Assembly: GCA_031288185.1 (NCBI GenBank) | Contig: JAITRZ010000014.1 | Coordinates: 1-64,000 of the forward strand | Length of the DNA: 64,000 nt | From: Coriobacteriales bacterium | Lineage (GTDB): Bacteria > Actinomycetota > Coriobacteriia > Coriobacteriales > UBA8131 | Direction of reading: 5' to 3' | Part shown: in pieces, positions 33,465-43,182 of the stretch | How positions within the stretch are numbered: the stretch's first letter is position 1 | Layout of the letters: each line of letters begins with the position of its first letter | Made by a program: the position numbers and the translations under genes | The notes under the pieces: generated by a model | The model's database searches: none | What the model saw: the letters and a program-made list of their open reading frames with translations, nothing else | What the model was told of the DNA's origin: nothing

Positions 33465-35216
33465 ATGCCTAAAGACCCTTTGGCAGATGGGCCTGAAAAC
33501 GACCCGCCACAGCATATGTCCACTCACACAAATTCGCATTCTGCCCCTGCGCCTGCCGTTCCAACTGACGATGCGCGTCAGAGTGCTGTCCCTGCATCTG
33601 CCCCTTCTCAAAACGCGGCTACCCCTCTGCCAGCGGAAACGGCCGTTTCTTCCGCTGCTTCTTCGCAGTCACCCTCTCCCTACCTAAGCAAAGCCCACTG
33701 CGAGCCTGATCCAAATCTTGTTGTGGATCCCCGGGCTGATGAGGATTACACGCCAGATGAGCCGGTCTCCAAGCGCGGCCTTCAGTACACAAAAAAGCAG
33801 GATCAGGTAGATAGGATGGGAACCGCCAAGCTGGGGCGACTGATCCTTGAGTTTGCCATTCCTTCAATTGTGGGTATGGTCATCAACGGTTCCTATAACG
33901 TTATTGACTCAGTGTTTTTGGGCTTGAAATTGGGCGAGACGGGCCTGGCGACCATTACGGTAGCCACACCCGTGATGACCATGTCGATGGCTGTGGGCGT
34001 ATTGGTTGGCGCCGGAGGCAATGCTCTCGCGGCCATCAAGCTAGGCGAAGGCAAGCGTGATGCCACTGAACGCGTATTGGGTAACGCCTTTATCCTGACC
34101 ATTGCACTGGCCCTGTTTTGTACGCTGGCCGTGCAACTGTTCATGGATCCGGTGCTGCACCTATCCGGCTCCACCCCAGAGGTTCACGGCTCTGCCCACA
34201 CCTTTATCAGCGTCTTTTCCCTTGGCTTCATCTTGCAATTTTTTGGTATGGGATTTAACAATTTTATCCGTACTGCCGGCGACCCTAACAGGGCTCTGTA
34301 TACCATGGTCATTGGGTTATTGGCGGGGATTGCATTTAACTATCTGTTTGTGATGGTGCTCAATATCGGCATTTTAGGCTCGGCCCTGGCCACGGTCATC
34401 GGCCAAGGTGTCACCGCCGCTACCGTTTTTTATTACTTTGCCTTTTCAAAAAAGGCCCCGTTTAAGCTGCGCCGGCCGGCCTTTCAGCTTAGTTTGCGCC
34501 TGATGGCCAATATCTGTGCTTTGGGCTCGGCATCGTTCTTTTTGCAGGCGGCGATGGTTGTGCTTAATCTGATCCTGAACAACCAACTGGTACTCTACGG
34601 CGCCACAGACCCCATAGCTGCCCCTGGCGCTCTGGCAGCCTTTGGCGTTATGCAGCGCATCGCCATGTTTTCATTTTTGCCTATTCTGGGTATATCGATT
34701 GCCGTGCAGCCAATTATGGGCTATAACTTTGGCGCCCATTCTTATGACCGCGTCAAACGCGCCTTTAACATCTCTTTAGCCTGGGTTAGTTCCTTTGGCG
34801 TTTTCTTCTGGCTGATACTCCACCTTTTTCCCCATCCTATTGTGGCCATGTTTGGGGTGGAGGCAGGGCTGTATGACTTTACCATCAAGGGCACGCAGAT
34901 ACAGATGTTCATGATGCCGTTAGTTGGCCTCCAGGTGCTTGTGGCCGGTTATTTTCAGGCTACAGGCCAACCTCTTAAGTCTATGTTTGTTTCCCTGACG
35001 CGTCAGCTGCTGTTTCTGGTGCCCCTGCTCTACCTGCTGCCCATGTTGCTGCCACGCCTTTTGGCGGTTAGCTCCCTGCAGTCGCTGTACTATACGTACC
35101 CCATCGCTGATCTGCTATCTATTGTGACATCTGGCAGCATGATTCTTGTAGAATGGCGACGCTTAGATCGACTGTCTCAGCCTGCCAAAAAGCACCATCC
35201 TGCCGCCGCTGGTTGA
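33465..35216 (+). CDS. MATE-family efflux transporter with long hydrophilic N terminus
   Basis: The C-terminal 455 residues are a 12-segment MATE exporter: it begins GRLILEFAIPSIVGMVINGSYNVIDSVFLG, with a second half starting near LMANICALGSASFFLQA and the segment ILGISIAVQPIMGYNFGA shared by the DinF/NorM group. These proteins expel cationic compounds in exchange for Na+ or H+. Residues 1 to about 115 are Pro, Ala and Ser rich, hydrophilic and not part of the family. A TACAAT at about 33430 may be its -10. The gene is convergent with pth. Confidence 0.88.
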   Translation: MPKDPLADGPENDPPQHMSTHTNSHSAPAPAVPTDDARQSAVPASAPSQNAATPLPAETAVSSAASSQSPSPYLSKAHCEPDPNLVVDPRADEDYTPDEPVSKRGLQYTKKQDQVDRMGTAKLGRLILEFAIPSIVGMVINGSYNVIDSVFLGLKLGETGLATITVATPVMTMSMAVGVLVGAGGNALAAIKLGEGKRDATERVLGNAFILTIALALFCTLAVQLFMDPVLHLSGSTPEVHGSAHTFISVFSLGFILQFFGMGFNNFIRTAGDPNRALYTMVIGLLAGIAFNYLFVMVLNIGILGSALATVIGQGVTAATVFYYFAFSKKAPFKLRRPAFQLSLRLMANICALGSASFFLQAAMVVLNLILNNQLVLYGATDPIAAPGALAAFGVMQRIAMFSFLPILGISIAVQPIMGYNFGAHSYDRVKRAFNISLAWVSSFGVFFWLILHLFPHPIVAMFGVEAGLYDFTIKGTQIQMFMMPLVGLQVLVAGYFQATGQPLKSMFVSLTRQLLFLVPLLYLLPMLLPRLLAVSSLQSLYYTYPIADLLSIVTSGSMILVEWRRLDRLSQPAKKHHPAAAG

Positions 35217-35282
35217 CCTGTCACCTCTATAAGGCGGGCAGAGACCTCACCCGCCAAAAACCTCACCTGCCCGGCCTGCCCG

Positions 35283-35981
35283 TTACCCTTCCCTTGCTTT
35301 GCTGATGGTAGGCTCGTGGTAACGATTCTGAGTCCAGGTTACCCCCTGGGTCATGAGCGCCCAGGCGGCCTCAGCGCACCGGCTGGCCCCCAGGTGCAGT
35401 TCTTCCAGATCCAGGCCGCTTAGGCGCTTAAGCACATACGTGCTGGCATCCATCTGACCTGGTGGTTTCCCGATGCCATATTTCAAGCGTAGAAAATCAG
35501 GGCCAATGGCGGCAATGATGTCGCGGATGCCATTATGACCGCCAGAACCTCCTCCTTGCCTGATGCGAATGGCATCCGGAGGCAGGTCAAGGTCATCGTG
35601 AATCACGAGCATATCCTCAAGCGTGAGGTCATAGTGCTTGAGCAGGGCGCGTACGGCCCGCCCAGAGTGGTTCATCATGGTTTGCGGCTTAGCCAGAATA
35701 AGGGGTGAGACAAGCACGGCGTTCGCGATGGTGAACTGTTGCGGTGGTTGCTCGGGCGCTTCTGAGATTGTTTGCGCGCAGTTGCCGTCTGATGTTGCGG
35801 CTGTGACCAGGACATCGGCCTGATGTGGCATGTCAGCCTCAAACACCAGAGATTTACCCAGGAGGTGCCAGTGGCCCTTGGTGTCAAGCCGTTGTGCCAG
35901 CTGCTCCAGCGCCAAAAATCCGATATTGTGCCGAGTGGCCGTATATTCTGCCCCCGGATTTCCCAGTCCTATAATTAACAT
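35283..35981 (-). CDS. pth: Peptidyl-tRNA hydrolase
   Basis: Releases tRNA from prematurely dropped peptidyl-tRNA. Active-site residues are in place: Asn in GLGNPGAEY, His in TRHNIGF (about residue 19), Asn in KPQTMMNHSG, Asp in VIHDDLDLPP and GGGSGGHNGIRDI. At 232 residues it is longer than typical because of a Gln/Pro/Ala-rich insert of about 40 residues (around 50-90) between the first strands, a feature also seen in other proteins of this window. It is the last gene of glmU-prs-pth. Confidence 0.95.
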   Translation of the reverse strand: MLIIGLGNPGAEYTATRHNIGFLALEQLAQRLDTKGHWHLLGKSLVFEADMPHQADVLVTAATSDGNCAQTISEAPEQPPQQFTIANAVLVSPLILAKPQTMMNHSGRAVRALLKHYDLTLEDMLVIHDDLDLPPDAIRIRQGGGSGGHNGIRDIIAAIGPDFLRLKYGIGKPPGQMDASTYVLKRLSGLDLEELHLGASRCAEAAWALMTQGVTWTQNRYHEPTISKAREG

Positions 35982-36079
35982 GTTACACAGCTACCTTTTC
36001 TTAAGCAGATACCGGTTCTGCTATCTTCTGCGAAGCTAGGGGAGCGTGTTTGCAACACCTTAGTACCCCCTCAGTACCT

Positions 36080-37054
36080 CTAAATGGCAAATTCAGGATC
36101 AAACAGCTCACTAACTGAGGTATTGTTAAAAACGCTGTTGATAGCCTGGGCCAGAAGAGGCGCCACACTCACCACCTTGATCTTGTCGTTTTGATGTTCT
36201 GGCGGTACCGGTACGGTATCGCCAACCACTATGGACTTAACGTTTGCGTTATTGAGGCGCTCATAGGCCGGGCCGGAAAACAGCGCATGGGTGGCGCAAA
36301 CATAGATGTCACCTGCGCCTTGAGCTTCTAACGCGCTGATGCCAGAGGCGATGGAACCCGCGGTGTCAATGATGTCATCATTAATGATGCAGGTTCTGCC
36401 GCGCACCTTGCCGATGACGTTTGTTATTTCGGCCTCATTATGGGCGGGGCGAGATTTGTGCATGATAGCCAGATCCCCCTTTAGCAGATCGGCTAGTTTC
36501 TTGGCCGCCTTGGCCCGGCCAACATCGGGAGAAACCACGCAGACATCGGTCAATCCAATATCATTAAAATAGTTAGCAAAAATGGGAAGAGCGGTCATAT
36601 GGTTAACAGGAATGTCAAAAAATCCCTGAATCTGGCCCTGGTGCAGGTCAATGGTGATGACACGGTCAACGCCGGAAACCGCGAGCATATCGGCAACGAG
36701 CTTGCCGGTAATCGGCTCCCTGGCCGCTGACTTTTTATCCTGGCGCGAATAGCCAAAATTTGTTATGACTGCGGTAATGGAATGAGCCGAGGCCCGTTTG
36801 GCGGCATCCACCATTATCAACAATTCCATCAGTGCGTCATTAACGCTGCCGCCTGGGTAGGAGGCCACAGATTGAATAATGAACAGGTCAGCGCCGCGTA
36901 CACTCTCTTTGTAGCGGGCATAGATCTCGCCGTTGGCAAAGGTTTTGGTGGTGATTTCGCGGAGCTTCAGGTTTAGGATCGCCGCGATGTCTGCCGCCAG
37001 TTTGGGATTGCTGCGCCCGCTGAACAACATAATGTCTTTGGTTACCTGGGTCAT
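36080..37054 (-). CDS. prs: Ribose-phosphate pyrophosphokinase
   Basis: Makes PRPP from ribose-5-phosphate and ATP for nucleotide, His and Trp synthesis. It has LFSGRSNPKLA at the N terminus, FANGEIYARYKESVRG, the flexible-loop NFGYSRQDKKSA (Lys and Arg catalytic), DLHQGQIQGFFDIPV, the PRPP-binding loop INDDIIDTAGS (about residues 222-232) and VVSVAPLLAQAI near the end. Length is 324 residues. It lies 49 bases after glmU and shares its transcript. Confidence 0.96.
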   Translation of the reverse strand: MTQVTKDIMLFSGRSNPKLAADIAAILNLKLREITTKTFANGEIYARYKESVRGADLFIIQSVASYPGGSVNDALMELLIMVDAAKRASAHSITAVITNFGYSRQDKKSAAREPITGKLVADMLAVSGVDRVITIDLHQGQIQGFFDIPVNHMTALPIFANYFNDIGLTDVCVVSPDVGRAKAAKKLADLLKGDLAIMHKSRPAHNEAEITNVIGKVRGRTCIINDDIIDTAGSIASGISALEAQGAGDIYVCATHALFSGPAYERLNNANVKSIVVGDTVPVPPEHQNDKIKVVSVAPLLAQAINSVFNNTSVSELFDPEFAI

Positions 37055-37103
37055 AGAACTCTCCCTGAGCGTTTATATTTGCTTTGTTAGCGGCCTGATG
37101 TTC

Positions 37104-38645
37104 TCAGGCGTTGGCCCCCTTGTCAGACGGCTCGTTTTTCTCACTGTCTGTCGGCCGTTTCCTCTGGCGTTTTGTCCAGTTTGCAACATTGGTCTGTGGT
37201 GGTCGGGCAATGGCCAGGGTGCCACTTGGCACATCGTTGGTTATCACACTACCGGCGCCGGTAACAGAGTCCGCGCCAATCTGAACCGGCGCCACTAACA
37301 TAGTATCACTGCCAATAAAGCTGCGGTCGCCAATTATGGTAGGATTTTTGTGGACGCCATCGTAATTACAGGTGATTGAACCGGCGCCGATATTGACCTC
37401 GCTCCCCAGGCGGGCATCGCCAATATAGGACAGATGGGGAACCTTAGAGCCCGCGCCGATCTCTGACTTCTTGATTTCTACATGGCTGCCAGCATGAGAA
37501 CCCGCGCGCATCACGGTGCCCGGACGCAGATAGGCTCGTGGCCCTACGCTAACCCTGTCCTCCAAAATAACATCGATAAGAACACTTTCATCCACGACAC
37601 AGCTTTGGCCGATGGTGGAGTTGTTTACACGGCTACTGGGTCCAATGATCGTACCCCAACCAACCTTGGTTTGGCCGGTCAGCGTTGTAAACGGCAGTAT
37701 TTCCACATCATGGGACAGCTCTACATCAGGGCCGATCCACACACTTTTTGGATCAAAGATGGTAACGCCGGCGCGCATAAGCCGTTGATTAACGCGCTGT
37801 TGGGCCAGGGCCTGAACTTCAGCCAACTGTATCCTGTCGTTGATGCCCCTAAGCTCGCTGGCATCAACAACCCTGATTACCTCCACTGACAAACCGGTTT
37901 GCACCATCAGCGTTAGTACATCAGGCAGGTAATACTCCTTCTGCGCGTTATCCGCGCGCAGCTGTTGTAACAGGGAAAAGAGAGAGGATCGTTCAAAGCA
38001 ATAGACACCGCCGTTCACTTCCCTTATCTGGCGTTGTTTGGTGTTGGCATCCCTCTCTTCAACGATTCCCCTGAAAGCCGGGCAGGAGACGAGCGGTGTA
38101 TCTGAGGCGATGTCTTGCGTTCGGTCGCCCTGATGCTGCCAGGCATCCTCATATGTCCACCTGTCCGTACCGGCCTGCTTATTGGGAGCGCGTTCTGTGG
38201 CACCAGGGGCCCAATCGCGAATGATGCGTCCATATCCAGAGGGGTTTGCTGTCTCAAAGGTTAAGAGACAGGCCGCCGCCCCTGACTGAGCCCGCCGCTC
38301 AGCCAGTTGCGTGATGGTCTGGGAAAGGAGTAGGGGCGTATCACCGGACATAACCACTATATCATCGCCGTCCAGAGGCTCCAGCGCCGGACGGGCCATC
38401 AACACGGCATGACCGGTGCCAAGCAGCTTATCTTGATAGATTATCTCAGTATCAAAGGCCAAGGGCGCGGTTTGGGCGTGATTGTGCCCTAAAACGGTAA
38501 ACACGTGGTTTGAGCCGGCAGCCCAGGCGGCATCAATAGCCCAGCGCAACAGTGGCTTACCTAAAATTTCATGGGCCACCTTGGGCTTTTCTGATTTCAT
38601 GCGCGTACCTGCGCCCGCCGCCAGGATCAGGGTAGAAAAAGCCAT
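37104..38645 (-). CDS. glmU: Bifunctional GlmU: N-acetylglucosamine-1-phosphate uridyltransferase and glucosamine-1-phosphate acetyltransferase
   Basis: Makes UDP-GlcNAc for peptidoglycan. The N-terminal nucleotidyltransferase has LAAGAGTRMKSEKPKVAHEI and VMSGDTPLL; the C-terminal half is a left-handed beta helix of hexapeptide repeats with VEIKKSEIGAGSKVPHLSYI and NYDGVHKNPTIIG. The 513-residue length includes a non-conserved insert near 140-185 and a charged tail. The start is ATG 38645, with AAAGGAA at the right distance; the upstream ATG lies inside that site. Order glmU-prs-pth is conserved in Gram-positive bacteria. Confidence 0.95.
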   Translation of the reverse strand: MAFSTLILAAGAGTRMKSEKPKVAHEILGKPLLRWAIDAAWAAGSNHVFTVLGHNHAQTAPLAFDTEIIYQDKLLGTGHAVLMARPALEPLDGDDIVVMSGDTPLLLSQTITQLAERRAQSGAAACLLTFETANPSGYGRIIRDWAPGATERAPNKQAGTDRWTYEDAWQHQGDRTQDIASDTPLVSCPAFRGIVEERDANTKQRQIREVNGGVYCFERSSLFSLLQQLRADNAQKEYYLPDVLTLMVQTGLSVEVIRVVDASELRGINDRIQLAEVQALAQQRVNQRLMRAGVTIFDPKSVWIGPDVELSHDVEILPFTTLTGQTKVGWGTIIGPSSRVNNSTIGQSCVVDESVLIDVILEDRVSVGPRAYLRPGTVMRAGSHAGSHVEIKKSEIGAGSKVPHLSYIGDARLGSEVNIGAGSITCNYDGVHKNPTIIGDRSFIGSDTMLVAPVQIGADSVTGAGSVITNDVPSGTLAIARPPQTNVANWTKRQRKRPTDSEKNEPSDKGANA

Positions 38646-38944
38646 CGCCGTTCCTTTCATTGCCAATAGTGCGCGTCAAAAGAGCACTAATGCGCTCAGT
38701 CGCGCGATCAGGTTGGGAAGTCGTAACAGGACAGTTACCCCATTATCGCAGAATTGCACTGGTCACGGCACAGTGTTTCGTGTTACTCTGGTTGGGTGTT
38801 ACCGGGTGCTTCTGAAGTGGGTCTGCGGTTTGCGACGGCGTCTTGTTTGATGCCAGTCAAAAACCAGTTGGGGAGCAAACTTACCACACGGACAGCTGTC
38901 TGTGTGGTTTGGTATCGCCGTGTTACGGGAATAGGTTAAACGAC

Positions 38945-40597
38945 GTGTCCAGTAAAAATCACCATACCTTTGAAGACGATCTGGCCCTGTTGGGCGGCGC
39001 TCCGGCTTTGGCGGGCGGCGGTGTCCCAAACTTCACTAAACCAACCCCATCCGGCACTACCGGGCCCACCCATCCCCCTGCTTCTTCAGTCGCACCTGCT
39101 GGTTTTGCGCCCCTTCACTTCAGTGGCAACGCGGCTGCCGCAGGCCATCCTGTAGGCGCGCTACATTCACCTGGCCCCGCTCATCTGGCGATACCGCAAA
39201 AACCTTCCCTGCGCTGGTTTAAGATTGCGATACTCACTTTAACGGTAGTGGTTTTAGCTGCTTACGCCGGATTTGCCTACTTCTTTATGGATCATTTTGG
39301 TTTTAATTCTACGGTCAATGGTGTTGATGTCAGCTTCATGGCCACTCAAGATGTCGAAGGCGCCATAGCTGCCCAGGTCGATAACTATACCCTGAGCATC
39401 AGCGGTCGTGATGGTCAGCTTGCCAGCATCAGCGGCGAGCAGGTTGGTCTGCGCTATGTGCCGGATGGTCAGCTTGAACGCCTGCTCAAAGCGCAAAGCG
39501 CCCTGCTTTGGCCGGCGCGTCTGTTTACATCCGATAATGCCTTTACCACTGCCAGCGTAGAACTGGATGAAAGCCGCCTTGAAGAGGTCAGTGTCGCCCT
39601 ACCGTTTTTTGACAGCGCCCAGATGCGACCGCCCATTGACGCTTATTTGCAGTTCAAGGACAGTGCCTATGTGATTGTTCCTGAAGACCCAGGTACCACA
39701 CTGGAGAGTGAGCAGGCCCGCCAACTGATACGTTCAGCGCTCCTGGCCACACTCCGTAACCTGGATCTAGACGCTGAGGGCGCCTACACGTTGCCGGCCG
39801 TCCTTTCTACCAATCCGGAATTGGCGCAGAGGAGGGAAACGTTTAATCGCTATGTACCCTTTTCCATCACCTACGTGTTGGGTGACGAGCGCGTAGTGCT
39901 TGATGCTCACACCGCTATCAACTGGGTGGATCGCAGCGGTGGGGGTTCTGGCGAGTTGGATCCGACAGAAGTGTCAAATTGGATAGCAGAATTTGCGGCC
40001 AATCATGATACGCTGGGATCCACGCGCGATTTCATAAACGGATATGGTCAGCCAAAAAGCGTCAGTGGCGGTACGTACGGCTGGCAGGTAGATCAAACCG
40101 CTGAGATTGAGGCCATCTATGCGGCGGTGGCCAATCGCTGGGGAGAGGAACGAGAACCCTATCTGCGCAGGAGCGCCGCTAGTGTAGGTGTGCCGGACTG
40201 GGGCAGTACCTATGTAGAGGTGGATATGAGCGAACAACACATGTGGTATTTTGTCGATGGAGCCTGTGTACTGGAGTCTGATGTGATAACGGGCCTGCTC
40301 TCTGGTGGTAACGCGACACCGGAGGGAGTGTACACCATCTTGGACAAAAAAAGCCCTTCAGTGCTCAGGGGCCCCAAATTGCCAGAGGGCGGTTATGAAT
40401 GGGAGTCGCCGGTGTCCTACTGGATGCCCGTTACCATTCAGGGTGTGGGCCTGCACGACGCCACCTGGCAATCATCTTTTGGTGGGCAGCTTTACCTAAC
40501 GCGCGGTTCTCATGGCTGCGTCAACCTGCCCCTGTCTGTGGCCAAGCAACTATATGCGCAGATAGAGACGGGCACACCGGTAGTGCTGCACTTCTGA
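38945..40597 (+). CDS. L,D-transpeptidase (YkuD) with peptidoglycan-binding domain
   Basis: A membrane-anchored cross-linking enzyme. After about 90 cytoplasmic Pro/Ala-rich residues comes one membrane helix (ILTLTVVVLAAYAGFAYFF, about residues 95-113), then a PG_binding_4-type region repeated in two parts, and a C-terminal YkuD domain: DMSEQHMWYFVDG, TPEGVYTI, HDATWQ and the catalytic GSHGCVNLP (Cys near residue 523). It forms 3-3 cross-links in the wall. GTG 38945 is the likeliest start, though its ribosome site is weak; the frame extends to 38843. A strong terminator follows. Confidence 0.9.
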   Translation: MSSKNHHTFEDDLALLGGAPALAGGGVPNFTKPTPSGTTGPTHPPASSVAPAGFAPLHFSGNAAAAGHPVGALHSPGPAHLAIPQKPSLRWFKIAILTLTVVVLAAYAGFAYFFMDHFGFNSTVNGVDVSFMATQDVEGAIAAQVDNYTLSISGRDGQLASISGEQVGLRYVPDGQLERLLKAQSALLWPARLFTSDNAFTTASVELDESRLEEVSVALPFFDSAQMRPPIDAYLQFKDSAYVIVPEDPGTTLESEQARQLIRSALLATLRNLDLDAEGAYTLPAVLSTNPELAQRRETFNRYVPFSITYVLGDERVVLDAHTAINWVDRSGGGSGELDPTEVSNWIAEFAANHDTLGSTRDFINGYGQPKSVSGGTYGWQVDQTAEIEAIYAAVANRWGEEREPYLRRSAASVGVPDWGSTYVEVDMSEQHMWYFVDGACVLESDVITGLLSGGNATPEGVYTILDKKSPSVLRGPKLPEGGYEWESPVSYWMPVTIQGVGLHDATWQSSFGGQLYLTRGSHGCVNLPLSVAKQLYAQIETGTPVVLHF

Positions 40598-40724
40598 AAT
40601 GTTATTCTCCCTGCGTTCCACCGAGATGTTACCTGCTCTCCACACGTGTTGTTGTTCCCTACCAACATTTCCTCGTGTATCCCTCCCGTTCTCCTCTGAT
40701 CCTTGAAGCAAGAAGATGAACAGC

Positions 40725-40754
40725 AAAAAGCCCTGCTCTTGAGCAGGGCTTTTT
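40725..40754. terminator. Bidirectional terminator between convergent genes
   Basis: AAAAAGCCCTGCTC, loop TT, GAGCAGGGCTTTTT: a perfect 14-bp stem with A and T tracts on both sides, so it ends the transpeptidase on the plus strand and the PPIase on the minus strand. Confidence 0.95.
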
Positions 40755-40902
40755 GAGTGGGTCATGCTGTGGGCTGCTTAGTTGTTCAGTCAAGCTATCC
40801 GTCACCCATAGCGCCACCCGTCACCACAGTCTGAGAGAAGAGGAGTTGCCACCAAAGGGGCAGACAGCGGGCTGTTTGGTCGGCGCTATCTATCGGCTCC
40901 AA

Positions 40903-42090
40903 CTACTCACCTGCCCCTGCGTTGGATTCCGCGCTGGGCTGAGTGGCCGCAGACAATTCAACCTCAAAGTACAATGTGGAATTGGCCGGAATGTCGTTCA
41001 ATTCCTGGTCGCCATAGGCTAATTCAGGCGGGATGGTCAGCAGGCGTCTGCCACCCACCTGCATGCCCACCAAACCAGCATCCCAGCCCTTGATGACGGT
41101 GCCCTGGCCCAAGGTTAACGTGATGGGATCATCAGGTGCCTGACGGCTATCAAAAACCGTGCCGTCTGCCAATGTGCCGGTGTAGAACACAGCAACTTCA
41201 CTGCCGTCTATAGCCTCAGCACCTTCGCCCACCACTATATCCTCAATCACCAGGCCGGCGGCCAAGGCCGCCTCAATGGCCTCGGGGGTAGAAGTGGTAC
41301 CGGCCGTGGGGTTGCTCTCAGACTCCTCATTGATGTCCTCAGCCAGGCTCATGTCTACGTTATAGGGTACGTCTTCTGGTATCGGATTGATAACCACATC
41401 AGCCGCTTCCACCAGCCCGTCAACATATTCCTGAAACCTGATGCCCTTATTGGCTGTTACCCACTGTTCTTTGAGCTGGGTAATGACGCTTTCGGGCACA
41501 TCGGCATACACCACCACGCCATCGTCTGGCACGGTATAACCCTCAATGCTTGTGGCATTGTCTATGACATACTGCTCCAACTCCTCGGCGCTTGGCTCAA
41601 CAATATAGGCATCATACATTTGTTCGGCAAGATCACTGGTGGTCAGCATGTCGCGATAGGCCTGCTCGTCCTTGTAGCCGTAGCGTTTTAAGGTATCTGT
41701 CCAATTTTGCTCATCGCCACCCACCGTGGTCTTGGCTTGGGTAATCTGCTCATCGATAGCGGTCGTGTCCGCCTGATAGCCCTGTTCCAGGGCCGCCTGC
41801 TCAATGACTATGTTGCGCACAAAAGAATCGATAACCTGCTCGCGCAGGGATTCCGGCGTCAAAGCGCTACCCGCGAGCGCCGTTGCCCAATCAACATCGG
41901 CGGTGTAGCCGGATTGTGAGCGCATGGCCTCAATGGAATCCGTAATGTCCTGTTCCAGTATTGGCTCACCGTTGACCGTTGCCGCCTGCGCGGCCGGTGA
42001 TTCTGCCTCATCGCATCCTGCCAGCGTAAAAGTCGCCAGTAGCAGGCTTAAAGTTATTGCTAAAGTTATGAGCAGTTTCTTTCTGTCCAT
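40903..42090 (-). CDS. Lipoprotein foldase with SurA-like N-domain and FKBP-type PPIase domain
   Basis: The signal peptide ends in a lipobox LAGC (Cys about residue 26), so the protein is anchored outside the membrane. Residues about 40-230 resemble the SurA/PrsA chaperone region (VNGEPILEQDITDSIEAMR; SFVRNIVIEQAALEQGY). An FKBP domain follows after a Glu/Ser/Thr linker: GSEVAVFYTGTLADGTVFDS, LTLGQGTVIKGWDAGLVGM and IPPELAYGDQ. It is expected to help fold exported proteins by chaperoning and proline isomerisation; trigger factor has the same domains in another order. ATG 42090 is preferred over the adjacent TTG. Confidence 0.9.
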   Translation of the reverse strand: MDRKKLLITLAITLSLLLATFTLAGCDEAESPAAQAATVNGEPILEQDITDSIEAMRSQSGYTADVDWATALAGSALTPESLREQVIDSFVRNIVIEQAALEQGYQADTTAIDEQITQAKTTVGGDEQNWTDTLKRYGYKDEQAYRDMLTTSDLAEQMYDAYIVEPSAEELEQYVIDNATSIEGYTVPDDGVVVYADVPESVITQLKEQWVTANKGIRFQEYVDGLVEAADVVINPIPEDVPYNVDMSLAEDINEESESNPTAGTTSTPEAIEAALAAGLVIEDIVVGEGAEAIDGSEVAVFYTGTLADGTVFDSRQAPDDPITLTLGQGTVIKGWDAGLVGMQVGGRRLLTIPPELAYGDQELNDIPANSTLYFEVELSAATQPSAESNAGAGE

Positions 42091-42468
42091 CAATCGTTCT
42101 CCCTTGCTCTTAGGTTTGGGGACTCTGGTTGTGAATGCGTTTTGCCCATTGCGAGGCCCTATATTATAAAACTCTGCCCTCCCATTCTAACTGAAACCAT
42201 GTTCCCTATCGGATATGAATCAGCAGTTTTGTGTGAGAGCTGTTTTTTAAGAAGGATGATTTTTCAACGGGACTGATTTTTCAAGGAGGAAAGCAGCACC
42301 AGGCGTAACGGAGGTAGAGCTACCTGGTGAGCATGCGATGGGTGTCACAAGGGTAAAACTACCCGACAGGTTGCGCGTTGGGCATAACAGAGGCGCGCCA
42401 CTCACGCATCAGGGGTGATAGATAAAACCGCAACGGCCGCGAAGGCAGCCAGCAGCGCCAATCACGCA
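42091..42468. other. Spacer with a 60-bp-period duplication of the Crp/Fnr gene end
   Basis: Sequence at 42395-42420 repeats 42455-42480 with two mismatches; the second copy contains the last codons and stop of the Crp/Fnr gene. A GGTAG/CTACC hairpin flanked by ACCAGG and CCTGGT lies near 42300-42330. No gene is visible. Confidence 0.6.
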
Positions 42469-43182
42469 TCAGGGATGATAAGGGTCAAACTGCTCGTAAT
42501 CATAGAGACGTTCAGCTTCAAAGACCTTGATGATCGAGCGATTGCGTGAGATGTGACCTTCACTTTCCAAGGTGGTGAGCAGGCGAGAGCAGGTAGAGAC
42601 GTGGATATTCAGCAACTCTGCCAACTGCTCAATGGTGATATTGGCGTGGATGGTGTGTACACCTTGTTCGTCTGCCTCATATATCGCGCAAAGCTTAAGC
42701 AGCCAAAATATCAGCCTCTGCATGGCCGAGGGCATGGAAGAGTCCGCCAGACGATGGCCCATCTGGCCAAAGGCCATGTGGCAGTTGAATATGAATTCAA
42801 AGAAAATGCCTGGATCCCTTTGGCAGAGCTCATAGAGTTGCGCCTGGGTAAAGCCAAACACCACGGTATCGGTGGTGGCCACAAAGCGCATCTTAAAGCG
42901 GTACAGTGACGCGATGCCGCTGTATTCCACTGAAAAGGCATTGCCGGCATTGCGATAAAACAACGTAGCCGCTTCACCATCCAGTTTGATAAAGGTGCAG
43001 CGCAGCTGGCCGGTTTCCACGTAAAAATAGTAGAGATCGGCCAATTCCTCTGCCGAGGCATACACCGCCTCTCCCTTAAAGAGTTTACGCTTTTTGGCCT
43101 GGTCAATATACTGGCCAATCTTCAGTTTATGGTAGGGCATCGTTGGAACCAGAACCGCAGTAAAATCCTCTTTGCTTGTCAT
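42469..43182 (-). CDS. Crp/Fnr-family transcriptional regulator
   Basis: A 237-residue regulator with an N-terminal cyclic-nucleotide-binding-like barrel (KIGQYIDQAKKRKLFKGEAV; CTFIKLDGEAATLFYRNAG) and a C-terminal HTH (IEQLAELLNIHVSTCSRLLT, about residues 185-204). It lacks the N-terminal Cys cluster of FNR, so it is not an obvious O2 sensor. The start is ATG 43182, with GAAAGGAA upstream. It is divergent from the respiratory operon beginning at 43755 and is its most likely regulator; an ATATGC-TG-GCATAT palindrome lies between them. Confidence 0.9.
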   Translation of the reverse strand: MTSKEDFTAVLVPTMPYHKLKIGQYIDQAKKRKLFKGEAVYASAEELADLYYFYVETGQLRCTFIKLDGEAATLFYRNAGNAFSVEYSGIASLYRFKMRFVATTDTVVFGFTQAQLYELCQRDPGIFFEFIFNCHMAFGQMGHRLADSSMPSAMQRLIFWLLKLCAIYEADEQGVHTIHANITIEQLAELLNIHVSTCSRLLTTLESEGHISRNRSIIKVFEAERLYDYEQFDPYHP

